20,940 nt of DNA, from positions 1 through 20,940 of IMG/VR virus record IMGVR_UViG_3300035670_001423; one strand, given 5' to 3'. Under the pieces are notes generated by a model. That model had not been told where the DNA came from and did no database searches. It worked only from the letters and a program-made list of their open reading frames with translations. Below, piece by piece: positions 1-7,510 of this stretch (position 1 is its first letter; every line of letters starts with the position of its first letter). A program made the position numbers and the translations under genes. The DNA comes from a virus.

Positions 1-1327
1 TTTCTACTTTAATTACATTTGGAATACCACCACGAGTAATACCTGCAGGAGCAAACCAAGGAGCACTTACTTCATCAGTAAAGGCAAATACACCACCCAT
101 TAATACAGAGGCAGGAACCCATACTAACTTACCCATAGCAGAACTAAATACTTGACACCAAGGCCAATAAGTAGCACCATAGCTAGAATTAGAAGCATTA
201 GCAGCTGTAGCAGCACTTGTAATATTACCACCGTAAGGTACTGGATCAACTACTGCTAAAGCATCAGCTCTACCTTCACACAAAGCAATTGGATCAGCAT
301 TATTAGCTCCTAAGTTAATAGCAGCGTTACCACCGGCTAAGAACAAACCTGGAGTTAATAATAAATTGAACATATATTCGTCTGTATTGCTTAGTAAATT
401 CAAAGCAGGAGCATAATCAGCAGTTGTAAATCCTTGAGCATTAGTTACACCACTAATAATGTTTTCAAACATGTTTCTAGATAAGCTAGTATCTACAACA
501 CCACCATTAAAAGCACCATCTACAGAACCACTTCCAAGAGCTGGTAAGCTAGAGCTGTAGTCTCCTGCTTGATAAAATCCATTATTATTGAATGTGTTAT
601 ATTGAGCTTGAGGAACAGTAGCTACTCTAATATATCTAGAAGCATTAGGAAAATCACCATTGTATTCAATATATCCTTGACCATCTGCAGCAGAATAAGT
701 GTAAACAGGTTTAGTATCGCCAATTACACGGCCAATATAGTTAGGTTGGTTAACATCCATAGACAAGTTAGTCCATGTTTCAAGAATATTCTTTTGAGCA
801 TTAGTATCATCACCACTTCTAACTAATAAGGTAAATGTACCATTAGTGTAGTTAACTTGGTTAACTTCCCAACGAACATTTTGAGCACTACCACTTGGTA
901 AAGCACCTGATACTACAGTACCACCTTCGTTATTCATTTGAGCACCCCAAGCTAAAGTTTCAAGGGTAAAGCTAGTTGCTAAAGCACCACTTGAAGGTAC
1001 ACTTGCTGATGCAAAACTAGATAATGCTGAACTGCCTGTTCCAGCGTTTGTAATTCTAGTTACTAGCATGGTGTTACCACCATTTTCAAAGTAATTTTTT
1101 GCAGCGATAGATGTGAAATATTCTGCTACTCCGCTAGCTCCATTTTCAAAGGTAGTACCAAACTTAGCGATATAATCACTATAAGAGGTAACAATAGTAG
1201 GTACATAAGGAATGCCATTTACAGTTGGACCTACAATAGCGGCGCCAACCACAACAGGACCTTGCGATACAGCACTCTGGTCATTTTCATTGGTATATAC
1301 ACCAGGGGAGATAATTGCTTCTGCCAT
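1..1327 (-). CDS. Tail sheath protein, T4 gp18-like (3' end outside window)
   Basis: The gene runs off the left edge; 442 codons from the N-terminus are present. It starts MAEAIISPGVYTNENDQS, which matches the start typical of contractile-tail sheath proteins (T4 gp18 begins MALLSPGIELKE), where a short segment before and after 'SPGV' makes the inter-subunit contacts. Further sheath-like stretches are GPTVNGIPYVPTIVTSYSDY (about residues 35-54), a 'GGNTMLVTRI' strand, and near the cut edge 'KLVWVPASVLMGGVFAFTDE' followed by 'APWFAPAGITRGGIPN', the conserved 'P-W-x-A-P-A-G' block of phage sheaths. The product would polymerise around the tail tube and contract on infection. The missing C-terminus normally holds the rest of the conserved inner domain. 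The ATG at 1327 is preceded by an A-rich leader without Shine-Dalgarno. Family is recognised by eye; identification is strong, subfamily is not certain. Confidence 0.9.
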   Translation of the reverse strand, partial: MAEAIISPGVYTNENDQSAVSQGPVVVGAAIVGPTVNGIPYVPTIVTSYSDYIAKFGTTFENGASGVAEYFTSIAAKNYFENGGNTMLVTRITNAGTGSSALSSFASASVPSSGALATSFTLETLAWGAQMNNEGGTVVSGALPSGSAQNVRWEVNQVNYTNGTFTLLVRSGDDTNAQKNILETWTNLSMDVNQPNYIGRVIGDTKPVYTYSAADGQGYIEYNGDFPNASRYIRVATVPQAQYNTFNNNGFYQAGDYSSSLPALGSGSVDGAFNGGVVDTSLSRNMFENIISGVTNAQGFTTADYAPALNLLSNTDEYMFNLLLTPGLFLAGGNAAINLGANNADPIALCEGRADALAVVDPVPYGGNITSAATAANASNSSYGATYWPWCQVFSSAMGKLVWVPASVLMGGVFAFTDEVSAPWFAPAGITRGGIPNVIKVE

Positions 1328-1365
1328 TTTGTATTTTTATTTAATTTTGATAGGTTTTGTCTAGC

Positions 1366-1374
1366 TATAAATAT
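1366..1374 (-). promoter_or_regulatory. Putative late promoter element upstream of the sheath gene
   Basis: On the coding strand this reads ATATTTATA, 38 nt before the sheath ATG. The downstream leader contains TAGACAAAAC, also present just after the element before the 347-aa fibre gene (coding strand, about 17130-17120), so the two leaders look related. Role as promoter is inferred from recurrence before several genes. Confidence 0.45.
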
Positions 1375-1403
1375 TCTAAAACCATTACAAAACTAAATTA
1401 GGG

Positions 1404-1682
1404 TTATTTAAGTTCGCCAGTTTCTAAATCTACTGTTTTCATTCCGTATTTATCGCCTAATTGAGCACTAAGTGATGCTTGTCTTTCAGCAAGAACGTCA
1501 ATGTGTGATAATAGATCAATACGTTCACCATTTACTTCATCAAGTCTTTTTTTAAGCCTATTAATTTCAATCTCTAGTGTGCCCAGATCGTATACTGCTT
1601 TTTGAGAACCTTCATATACATCTTTAAATTCTTTAAGTTCTTCAGCTGTTAATTTTTGTCCGTTTTTTGATTGTTTAATCAT
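1404..1682 (-). CDS. Small coiled-coil protein, unknown function (92 aa)
   Basis: A 92-residue protein predicted almost wholly helical. It begins MIKQSKNGQKLTAEELKEF and carries a heptad-like stretch from about residue 32 to 72 rich in Leu, Ile, Glu, Lys and Arg (for example LEIEINRLKKRLDEVNGE). It ends with a short non-helical tail KYGMKTVDLETGELK, a kind of ending I associate with small uncharacterised proteins of environmental T4-like phages. No catalytic motif, signal peptide or membrane segment is visible. It lies between the giant Thr-Pro protein and the tail sheath gene, so it is probably made late and may be a virion component or assembly helper, but that is inferred only from position. 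Start ATG at 1682 follows a leader of 21 nt after a putative promoter element. Confidence 0.8.
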   Translation of the reverse strand: MIKQSKNGQKLTAEELKEFKDVYEGSQKAVYDLGTLEIEINRLKKRLDEVNGERIDLLSHIDVLAERQASLSAQLGDKYGMKTVDLETGELK

Positions 1683-1703
1683 AACTTTGAGTTTTTTGTT
1701 TGT

Positions 1704-1712
1704 TATAAATAT
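1704..1712 (-). promoter_or_regulatory. Putative late promoter element upstream of the 92-aa gene
   Basis: Coding-strand sequence ATATTTATA, 21 nt before the ATG at 1682, inside a 61-base gap. The leader is ACAAACAAAAAACTC-like and its ACAAAC start directly after the element is the same as in the phoH leader. Confidence 0.45.
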
Positions 1713-1743
1713 AATATTTTTTTCTTACATATCCAAACTACTT

Positions 1744-4700
1744 TTAAGTAGTTCCTAGATCTAATAATACAATTGTCATATCACTTAGATATCCCCGAGC
1801 ACCACTAGCTTCAACATCAAGCTGCCAAGCTATTGTATTTGAAGTACCAGAGAAAGTTACTATCCGAGATATTACAGTAGGTAGTTTTTCTGAAGTTGCA
1901 TTAGGCTCACGGAATTGTTGAACGCAATAGTCAGTAGATGTTGTAGTGTTCCGGAGTTTACATGCAAATGATGAGGCTGTGCTACTGCCTGATAGATAAG
2001 CACTTGCTAATAATAGGTGTTTGTTTGATGGATTTACTATATTAAATGTTGTGCTATAAGCATTTACATAAGAAGTACTAGTAGTAGAGAAAGGACTTAT
2101 ACTTTCACCATAATACACATTTTCAAATTGAGATGTATCTAAAGCTAACATACTAGCTTGTAACATAATACCTTGGTTAGAACCATCACCTCTATATTGT
2201 AAATTAAATGTTGTATTACTTGCTACTGTTTTCCTAAATACATGCCAGAATGGAGAACGATTAGAAGCATCTTGTAAGAATACGTCTGTCATTTCACCAT
2301 AGCTAGTTGTACCATCAAATATTCTGAATCTAGGATTACCTGCTGTGCTATTAGAACCAATAGCAGCAGAACCTACAATAATATAAGTACCTGCAGGTAC
2401 TGTTACTCCAGTTTTAGTTGCATAAGTTGTACTTGTAGTATTTGATGCTGCTGAACTAGAGCTATATGTATCAGATGCTACTAACCTTAAAGCAGCCATT
2501 GCATATCCTGAATAGCCTTGATCCTCCCCTGAATCTTCTCCTGATTCTTGAATTGTCCACCGTTGTGTATTATCACTATCATATGGTAACATACCTCCTA
2601 CAGATATTCTGTCTGTAGTGTCTTGAGGTTCCATATTATTTAATTGGATAACAGTAGTAGCCCGTGATCCTGTAAGTCTCATTCTTACATCTGTATCAGT
2701 AGCACTGTTATCCATATTACCCATCCAGAAGATAACACTATTGGTTCCTGCAGAACCTATTACTTCTACGTTTGCTATATTAAGATATGTAGTAGAAGAT
2801 CTAACTGATCTTGATGCAGTGTATGGTGATTCAAAGAATGTTCTTACAATAGCACCCCCACCTTGGCTTGGAGTAATAGATGGTGTTAATGTTCGTGTTG
2901 GTGTAACAGTTGGTGTACGTGTCCGTGTTGGTGTAATAGTTCTTGTTGGTGTAATAGTTCTTGTTGGTGTAATAGTTCTTGTTGGTGTTGGTGTTGCTGT
3001 AAGTGTAGCTGTTGGTGTAGGAGTAACACCAGCACAAGGTCCTTCAGTAGCAGTAGGTACAGGGGATACACCATTAACAGCAACCCATGTAGTTATTTGC
3101 CATGGGTATGTTACATTGTCTCCACTAGAATAATATAAAGTAAGAGTTGATGTATCTCTTAATTGCCAGTTAGTTCCATTCCATGATATTCTAAGAGTAC
3201 CGAAATCATAAGCATTTCTACTATTAATTGTTCCAACAACTGCATAAGTTCCATTAACTAAGGTTGTTCCTGCTCCTGCTATACAAACACTATTATTATT
3301 AACTCCTGAAGTTGAAGGAGTAACAGTTGGTGTTGCTGTGATTGTAACTGTTGGTGTTGGTGATGTTGCAACACAATCTCCTTGAGTTACTGTAGGTACT
3401 GGGGCAATTCCATCAAATGTTACCCATGTTATTGCTTGATAAGGGAATGATACATCCTCATAACTTTCATAGTATACTAACGATACGTTAAAATCATAAA
3501 TCCCCCAACCTCCACTATATTGTATTCTTAAATTTGTATCTCCGTTTTTTACGTATCTTGGTCTACCATTAGTGGTTCCATTTTGTGTATATGTTCCATT
3601 AGCAACAGAAGTACCTGCTCCAGCTACACACACAGTACTAACTCCCCCACTTGAAACAGTAACTGTTATGCTTGGAGTAGCAGTTTGTGTTGGAGTAATA
3701 GTTCTTGATGGTGTAACAGTCCGAGTAGGGGTGATAGTTCTTGATGGTGTTATAGTCCGAGTTGGAGTGATACTTGGAGTAATAGTTCTTGATGGTGTTA
3801 TAGTCCGAGTTGGAGTGATACTTGGAGTAATAGTTCTTGATGGTGTTATAGTCCGAGTTGGTGTTATAGTCCGAGTAGCAGTTATACTAGGAGTTATAGT
3901 TGCTGTTGGCGTTATTGTTTTAGTAGGTGTAATTGATGGAGTAATAGTTCGTGTTGGAGTAATAGTTCTTGATGGTGTTACAGTTGAAGATGGTGTAATT
4001 GTCCTTGTAGGTGTAATTGATGGAGTAATAGTTTTAGTTGGTGTAATTGTAGCTGTAATTGTAGGTGTAATTGTAGGAGTTATAGTCCGAGTAGCAGTTA
4101 TACTAGGAGTTATAGTTGCTGTTGGCGTTATTGTTTTAGTAGGTGTAATTGTCTTTGTTGGTGTAACTGTCCGAGTTGGAGTTATACTAGGAGTAATAGT
4201 AACAGTTGGTGTTATTGTTCTAGATGGTGTAATTGATGGAGTAATAGTCCGTGTTGGTGTAACTGTTCTTGAAGGTGTTATAGTTGGAGAAGGTGTAACT
4301 GTTTTTGTCGGAGTAATTGTAGGAGTAATAGTACGAGTAGCAGTAATACTTGGAGTTATTGTTGCTGTTGGTGTTATTGTTCTACTAGGAGTAATAGTAA
4401 CAGATGGTGTAATTGTCCGAGTTGGAGTAATTGATGGGGTTATTGTTACCGTTGGTGTTATTGTCCGAGTAGCAGTAATACTTGGAGTAACAGTTTTAGT
4501 TGGTGTTATAGTTTTAGTTGGTGTTATAGTTGGAGAAGGTGTAACTGTTTTTGTCGGAGTAATTGTAGGAGTAATAGTCCGTGTTGGTGTAATAGAAGGA
4601 GTAACTGTTTTTGTCGGAGTAACAGTTCTTGTTAAAGAAGGTGTTATACTAGGAGTAATTGTTTTAGTAGGTGTTATTGAGGGAGTTATACTACTAGTTG

Positions 4701-7194
4701 GTGTAACAGTTCTTGAAGGTGTTACAGTTACAGATGGTGTAATTGTTTTACTTGGAGTAATAGACGGTGTTATTGTTACTGTTGGTGTTACTGTCCGAGT
4801 AGCAGTAATACTAGGAGTAACAGTTTTACTAGGAGTAACTGTTTTTGTTGGTGTGACTGTCCGAGTTGGAGTAATTGATGGAGTTATTGTTATACTAGGA
4901 GTAATTGTTTTAGTAGGTGTTATAGTTGGTGTGATAGTTCTTGAAGGTGTAACTGTCTTTGTTGGTGTAATTGTCCGAGTAGGTGTTATAGATGGTGTAA
5001 TAGTAGTAGTTGGAGTAATAGTTCTTGAAGGTGTTATGCTAGGAGTAACAGTTTTACTAGGAGTAATAGTTGAGCTTGGTGTAATAGTTCTAGTAGGTGT
5101 TATACTAGGAGTAATTGTTGCTGTTGGAGTAATAGTTCTTGAAGGTGTTATAGACGGGGTAATGGTTCTTGTTGGTGTTATAGTAGCACTTGGAGTAATT
5201 GTTCGTGTTGGAGTAATTGATGGGGTTATTGTTGCTGTAGGAGTTATAGTTCTGCTAGGGGTAATTGATGGTGTAATAGTTACAGAAGGTGTAACTGTTT
5301 TTGTCGGTGTTATAGTCCGAGTTGGGGTAATTGATGGTGTAATAGTTACAGAAGGTGTAACTGTTTTTGTCGGTGTTATAGACGGTGTAACAGTTACACT
5401 TGGAGTAATTGTTTTACTAGGAGTTACTGTTGGTGATGCTGTTATACTTGGAGTAATTGTCCGTGTTGGTGTTATTGTTCGAGTTGGTGTAATTGAAGGT
5501 GTTATAGAAGCTGTTGGTGTAATTGTTCTAGATGGTGTTATGCTAGGAGTAACAGTCCGAGTTGGTGTAACAGTTACTGAAGGTGTAACTGTTTTTGTCG
5601 GTGTAATTGATGGAGTTATTGTTGCTGTAGGAGTAATAGTACGAGTTGGAGTAATACTTGGAGTTACTGTTACAGAAGGTGTAACAGTTTTACTTGGTGT
5701 TACAGTTGGAGAAGCAGTTATTGATGGTGTAACAGTAACAGATGGAGTTATAGTTCTAGTTGGTGTAATTGAAGGTGTAATTGTAATAGATGGTGTTACT
5801 GTTGAACTAGGAGTTATTGTTCTAGAAGGTGTAATTGACGGTGTAATAGTAACAGTTGGAGTAATTGTTCTACTTGGTGTAATTGATGGTGTAACAGTTT
5901 TACTAGGGGTAACAGTAGCACTAGGAGTAATAGTTCTTGAAGGTGTTATCGAAGGTGTTATTGTTACTGTTGGTGTTACAGTTCGAGTAGCCGTTATACT
6001 AGGAGTAATTGTTACTGATGGTGTAACAGTTTTGCTTGGTGTTACAGTTGGAGATGCTGTTATACTAGGTGTAATAGTAACAGAAGGAGTTATTGTTCTA
6101 GAAGGTGTAATTGACGGTGTAATAGTAACACTAGGTGTAATGGTAGATGATGGAGTTACAGTTCGAGTTGGTGTAATTGAAGGAGTTATTGTTACAGTTG
6201 GTGTTATAGTTCTACTTGGTGTAATTGATGGTGTTACAGTTACTGATGGAGTAATAGTTGAACTTGGAGTTATTGTTCTAGTTGGTGTAATTGAAGGTGT
6301 AATCGTTGTTGTTGGAGTTATAGTTCTAGTTGGAGTAATACTAGGAGTTATTGTTACTGATGGAGTAACAGTACTAGATGGAGTAATTGTTCGTGTTGGT
6401 GTTATAGATGGTGTAATTGTTACACTTGGAGTAATAGTAGAACTAGGAGTAACAGTTGGAGAAGCAGTTATACTAGGAGTTACAGTAACAGTTGGTGTTA
6501 TTGTTCTAGATGGTGTAATAGAAGGAGTAACAGTTACTGTAGGTGTTATTGTTCTAGAAGGAGTAACAGTAGGAGATGCTGTTATTGAAGGAGTTATTGT
6601 TGCGCTTGGTGTTATTGTTCTAGAAGGAGTAATTGATGGTGTTATTGTAACAGTTGGAGTTACAGTTACAGAAGGAGTAACAGTGCTAGAAGGTGTAATT
6701 GTAGGAGTTACAGTTACAGAAGGAGTAACAGTACTAGATGGTGTAACAGTTCTAGTTGGCGTTATTGATGGAGTGATTGTAACTGTAGGAGTAACAGTAG
6801 CACTTGGAGTTACAGTTCTTGTTGGTGTAATAGAAGGTGTAATTGTAACAGACGGTGTAACAGTACTAGAAGGTGTCACTGTTACGGAAGGTGTAATAGT
6901 AACAGATGGAGTAATTGTACGAGTTGGTGTAATTGATGGAGTAATAGAAGGAGTTACAGTTACAGATGGAGTAACAGTTCTTGAAGGTGTTGGTGGAGGT
7001 GTAAATTGATCATACCCATACCAGCTGCTCAATCTAAAAGGAGCGCTAGAATCAGGTTGATAAGGTGAATAAGGATTTAAAGGTACATATTCACCTAAAG
7101 ATGCGCTAGTTAGAGAAAATGGTGCTTGGGCCGGTATACCCAATTCATTTCTAACATCGTCAAGTGATATAGATCCTGTTAACTGTAACGGCAT
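1744..7194 (-). CDS. Giant Thr-Pro-Ser repeat protein, putative tail-associated fibrous adhesin (1816 aa)
   Basis: Order of parts: residues 1-64 a small N-terminal domain (SISLDDVRNELG, then 'SWYGYDQF'), of a type I associate with N-termini of phage tail proteins; 65 to about 1178 a repeat of TP[ST]xT[IV] and TPSI units containing only T, P, S, I, V, A, R, K plus rare L/Q; about 1186-1274 and 1300-1387 two homologous modules of about 88 residues, each starting [ST]VC[VI]AGAGT and ending with a Cys (QGDC, EGPC); 1388-1444 a second short TP-rich linker; 1445-1816 a C-terminal region that looks like three related beta-rich repeats of about 120 residues, each ending in an 'LxALDT'- or 'LLDLG'-like strand. 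No signal peptide, no enzyme motif. The gene sits between tail-completion genes and the sheath gene, so a virion fibre or whisker that binds the cell surface is the best guess. The reading frame is intact through more than 3 kb of repeats, which argues for function. Function is inferred, not recognised. Confidence 0.85.
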   Translation of the reverse strand: MPLQLTGSISLDDVRNELGIPAQAPFSLTSASLGEYVPLNPYSPYQPDSSAPFRLSSWYGYDQFTPPPTPSRTVTPSVTVTPSITPSITPTRTITPSVTITPSVTVTPSSTVTPSVTITPSITPTRTVTPSATVTPTVTITPSITPTRTVTPSSTVTPSVTVTPTITPSSTVTPSVTVTPTVTITPSITPSRTITPSATITPSITASPTVTPSRTITPTVTVTPSITPSRTITPTVTVTPSITASPTVTPSSTITPSVTITPSITPTRTITPSSTVTPSVTITPSITPTRTITPTTTITPSITPTRTITPSSTITPSVTVTPSITPSRTITPTVTITPSITPTRTVTPSSTITPSVTITPSITPSRTITPSVTITPSITASPTVTPSKTVTPSVTITPSITATRTVTPTVTITPSITPSRTITPSATVTPSKTVTPSITPSRTITPTVTITPSITPSRTITPSSTVTPSITITPSITPTRTITPSVTVTPSITASPTVTPSKTVTPSVTVTPSITPTRTITPTATITPSITPTKTVTPSVTVTPTRTVTPSITPSRTITPTASITPSITPTRTITPTRTITPSITASPTVTPSKTITPSVTVTPSITPTKTVTPSVTITPSITPTRTITPTKTVTPSVTITPSITPSRTITPTATITPSITPTRTITPSATITPTRTITPSITPSRTITPTATITPSITPTRTITPSSTITPSKTVTPSITPSRTITPTTTITPSITPTRTITPTKTVTPSRTITPTITPTKTITPSITITPSITPTRTVTPTKTVTPSKTVTPSITATRTVTPTVTITPSITPSKTITPSVTVTPSRTVTPTSSITPSITPTKTITPSITPSLTRTVTPTKTVTPSITPTRTITPTITPTKTVTPSPTITPTKTITPTKTVTPSITATRTITPTVTITPSITPTRTITPSVTITPSRTITPTATITPSITATRTITPTITPTKTVTPSPTITPSRTVTPTRTITPSITPSRTITPTVTITPSITPTRTVTPTKTITPTKTITPTATITPSITATRTITPTITPTITATITPTKTITPSITPTRTITPSSTVTPSRTITPTRTITPSITPTKTITPTATITPSITATRTITPTRTITPSRTITPSITPTRTITPSRTITPSITPTRTITPSRTITPTRTVTPSRTITPTQTATPSITVTVSSGGVSTVCVAGAGTSVANGTYTQNGTTNGRPRYVKNGDTNLRIQYSGGWGIYDFNVSLVYYESYEDVSFPYQAITWVTFDGIAPVPTVTQGDCVATSPTPTVTITATPTVTPSTSGVNNNSVCIAGAGTTLVNGTYAVVGTINSRNAYDFGTLRISWNGTNWQLRDTSTLTLYYSSGDNVTYPWQITTWVAVNGVSPVPTATEGPCAGVTPTPTATLTATPTPTRTITPTRTITPTRTITPTRTRTPTVTPTRTLTPSITPSQGGGAIVRTFFESPYTASRSVRSSTTYLNIANVEVIGSAGTNSVIFWMGNMDNSATDTDVRMRLTGSRATTVIQLNNMEPQDTTDRISVGGMLPYDSDNTQRWTIQESGEDSGEDQGYSGYAMAALRLVASDTYSSSSAASNTTSTTYATKTGVTVPAGTYIIVGSAAIGSNSTAGNPRFRIFDGTTSYGEMTDVFLQDASNRSPFWHVFRKTVASNTTFNLQYRGDGSNQGIMLQASMLALDTSQFENVYYGESISPFSTTSTSYVNAYSTTFNIVNPSNKHLLLASAYLSGSSTASSFACKLRNTTTSTDYCVQQFREPNATSEKLPTVISRIVTFSGTSNTIAWQLDVEASGARGYLSDMTIVLLDLGTT
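3736..3861 (-). repeat. Exact 48-nt tandem duplication within the Thr-Pro array
   Basis: Positions 3736-3783 and 3784-3831 are identical, and 3832-3861 continues the same sequence for about 30 more bases before diverging. This corresponds to 16 codons repeated in frame and looks like a recent unit duplication. Confidence 0.9.
3863..4151 (-). repeat. Identical 73-nt direct repeat pair within the Thr-Pro array
   Basis: Positions 3863-3935 and 4079-4151 read the same base for base. The offset is 216 nt, an exact 72 codons, so the copies are in frame. The bases between them are ordinary degenerate repeat units. Confidence 0.88.
4274..4578 (-). repeat. Identical 59-nt direct repeat pair within the Thr-Pro array
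   Basis: Positions 4274-4332 and 4520-4578 are identical; the offset of 246 nt is 82 codons. Both copies encode a TPTITPTKTVTPSPTITP-type segment, one of the few places with the PSPT variant. Confidence 0.85.
5258..5381 (-). repeat. Tandem 66-nt duplication (58 identical bases) within the Thr-Pro array
   Basis: Positions 5258-5315 and 5324-5381 are identical, giving a 66-nt (22-codon) period that differs from the usual 48-nt period. Both copies encode TPTKTVTPSVTITPSITP. Confidence 0.85.
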
Positions 7195-7221
7195 TACTGA
7201 TTTAAACGTTTAATCAGTAAT
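7193..7221 (-). promoter_or_regulatory. Palindrome/hairpin covering the start codon of the giant gene
   Basis: Ten-base perfect arms lie at 7193-7202 and 7212-7221 (attactgatt / aatcagtaat on the plus strand). Between them is AAACGTTT, itself a palindrome, plus one unpaired base, so the whole element folds almost completely. In the mRNA the 3' arm contains the A and U of the AUG at 7194, and the 5' arm overlaps the end of the putative promoter element by three bases. It could be a DNA operator or an RNA hairpin that limits translation of the 1816-aa protein. The structure is seen; the role is inferred. Confidence 0.6.
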
Positions 7222-7227
7222 AAATAT
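7219..7227 (-). promoter_or_regulatory. Putative late promoter element upstream of the giant gene
   Basis: Coding-strand ATATTTATT, 24 nt before the ATG at 7194, directly followed by the palindrome described at 7193-7221. Confidence 0.42.
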
Positions 7228-7238
7228 TTGTTACTTAG

Positions 7239-7472
7239 TTATTTAATCCATTTATTTTCAGGACATGACTCTTTATCTTCAGCAAATATCTTTTTATTTA
7301 GTGGACACCCACATAAATTGCAATAGTAAAAATCAATAAGCGTAGTATTTTGCTTACGATGCTCACAACCATTGCATATCTGAGCCCTATGTTTAGCTTT
7401 TTCAAGAGCCTCGGGGCTAGGATTAGCCGCTGTTATCCAGGCATTTGCTATTTCTTTGAATTTTTTAAACAT
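7239..7472 (-). CDS. Small six-cysteine, probable zinc-binding protein (77 aa)
   Basis: Residues 1-30 are helical and basic (MFKKFKEIANAWITAANPSP, then EALEKAKHRA). They are followed by a cysteine cluster: C33-x2-C36, C51-x2-C54-x-C56 and C70, in the context ICNGCEHR, YYCNLCGCPLNKK and ESCPENKW. This spacing fits a compact zinc ribbon or treble-clef-like fold. I associate this small 'CNxC...CGCPL...SCPxNKW' protein with environmental T4-like phages, where its function is not known to me. It lies between the gp15-like gene and the giant repeat gene. The 38-base gap upstream lacks the exact promoter-like element; the closest match on the coding strand is TATTTTATA, so it may be transcribed from the neck cassette. 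No DNA-binding role can be claimed from sequence alone. Confidence 0.8.
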   Translation of the reverse strand: MFKKFKEIANAWITAANPSPEALEKAKHRAQICNGCEHRKQNTTLIDFYYCNLCGCPLNKKIFAEDKESCPENKWIK

Positions 7473-7510
7473 AATTTAAGATAATAACTTTTTATAAAAT
7501 AACCAAATTT

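Larger units (their letters stand above)
3660..7002 (-). repeat. Degenerate coding repeat, 18-nt and 12-nt units, often grouped as 48 nt
   Basis: About 3.3 kb encoding the Thr-Pro-Ser rod. The basic units are six codons (TP[ST][VARKS]T[IV]) and four codons (TPSI). They are most often combined as ten plus six residues, TPSITPTRTI + TPSVTV, which gives a 48-nt higher-order period. Variants include TPSITASPTV blocks. Third positions vary freely while the amino-acid pattern holds, which points to selection on protein sequence. Array length could vary between relatives by recombination. Confidence 0.9.

Noticed and set aside
2741-3133. Plus-strand and shifted minus-strand short open frames around 2741-3133
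   Set aside because: They lie fully inside the giant gene and derive from its second Thr-Pro linker and low-complexity codons.
3660-7002. CRISPR-like or non-coding satellite array
   Set aside because: Units are not separated by unique spacers, vary at third codon positions and keep one frame through the whole array; this is a coding repeat.
3572-7009. A plus-strand open frame of 1145 codons opposite the Thr-Pro array (Gly-Val-Ile/Val-rich)
   Set aside because: It is the exact mirror of ACN/CCN/TCN/GTN/ATN codons, which cannot produce stops in this antisense frame. It has no start context, no globular part and opposes the direction of all genes.
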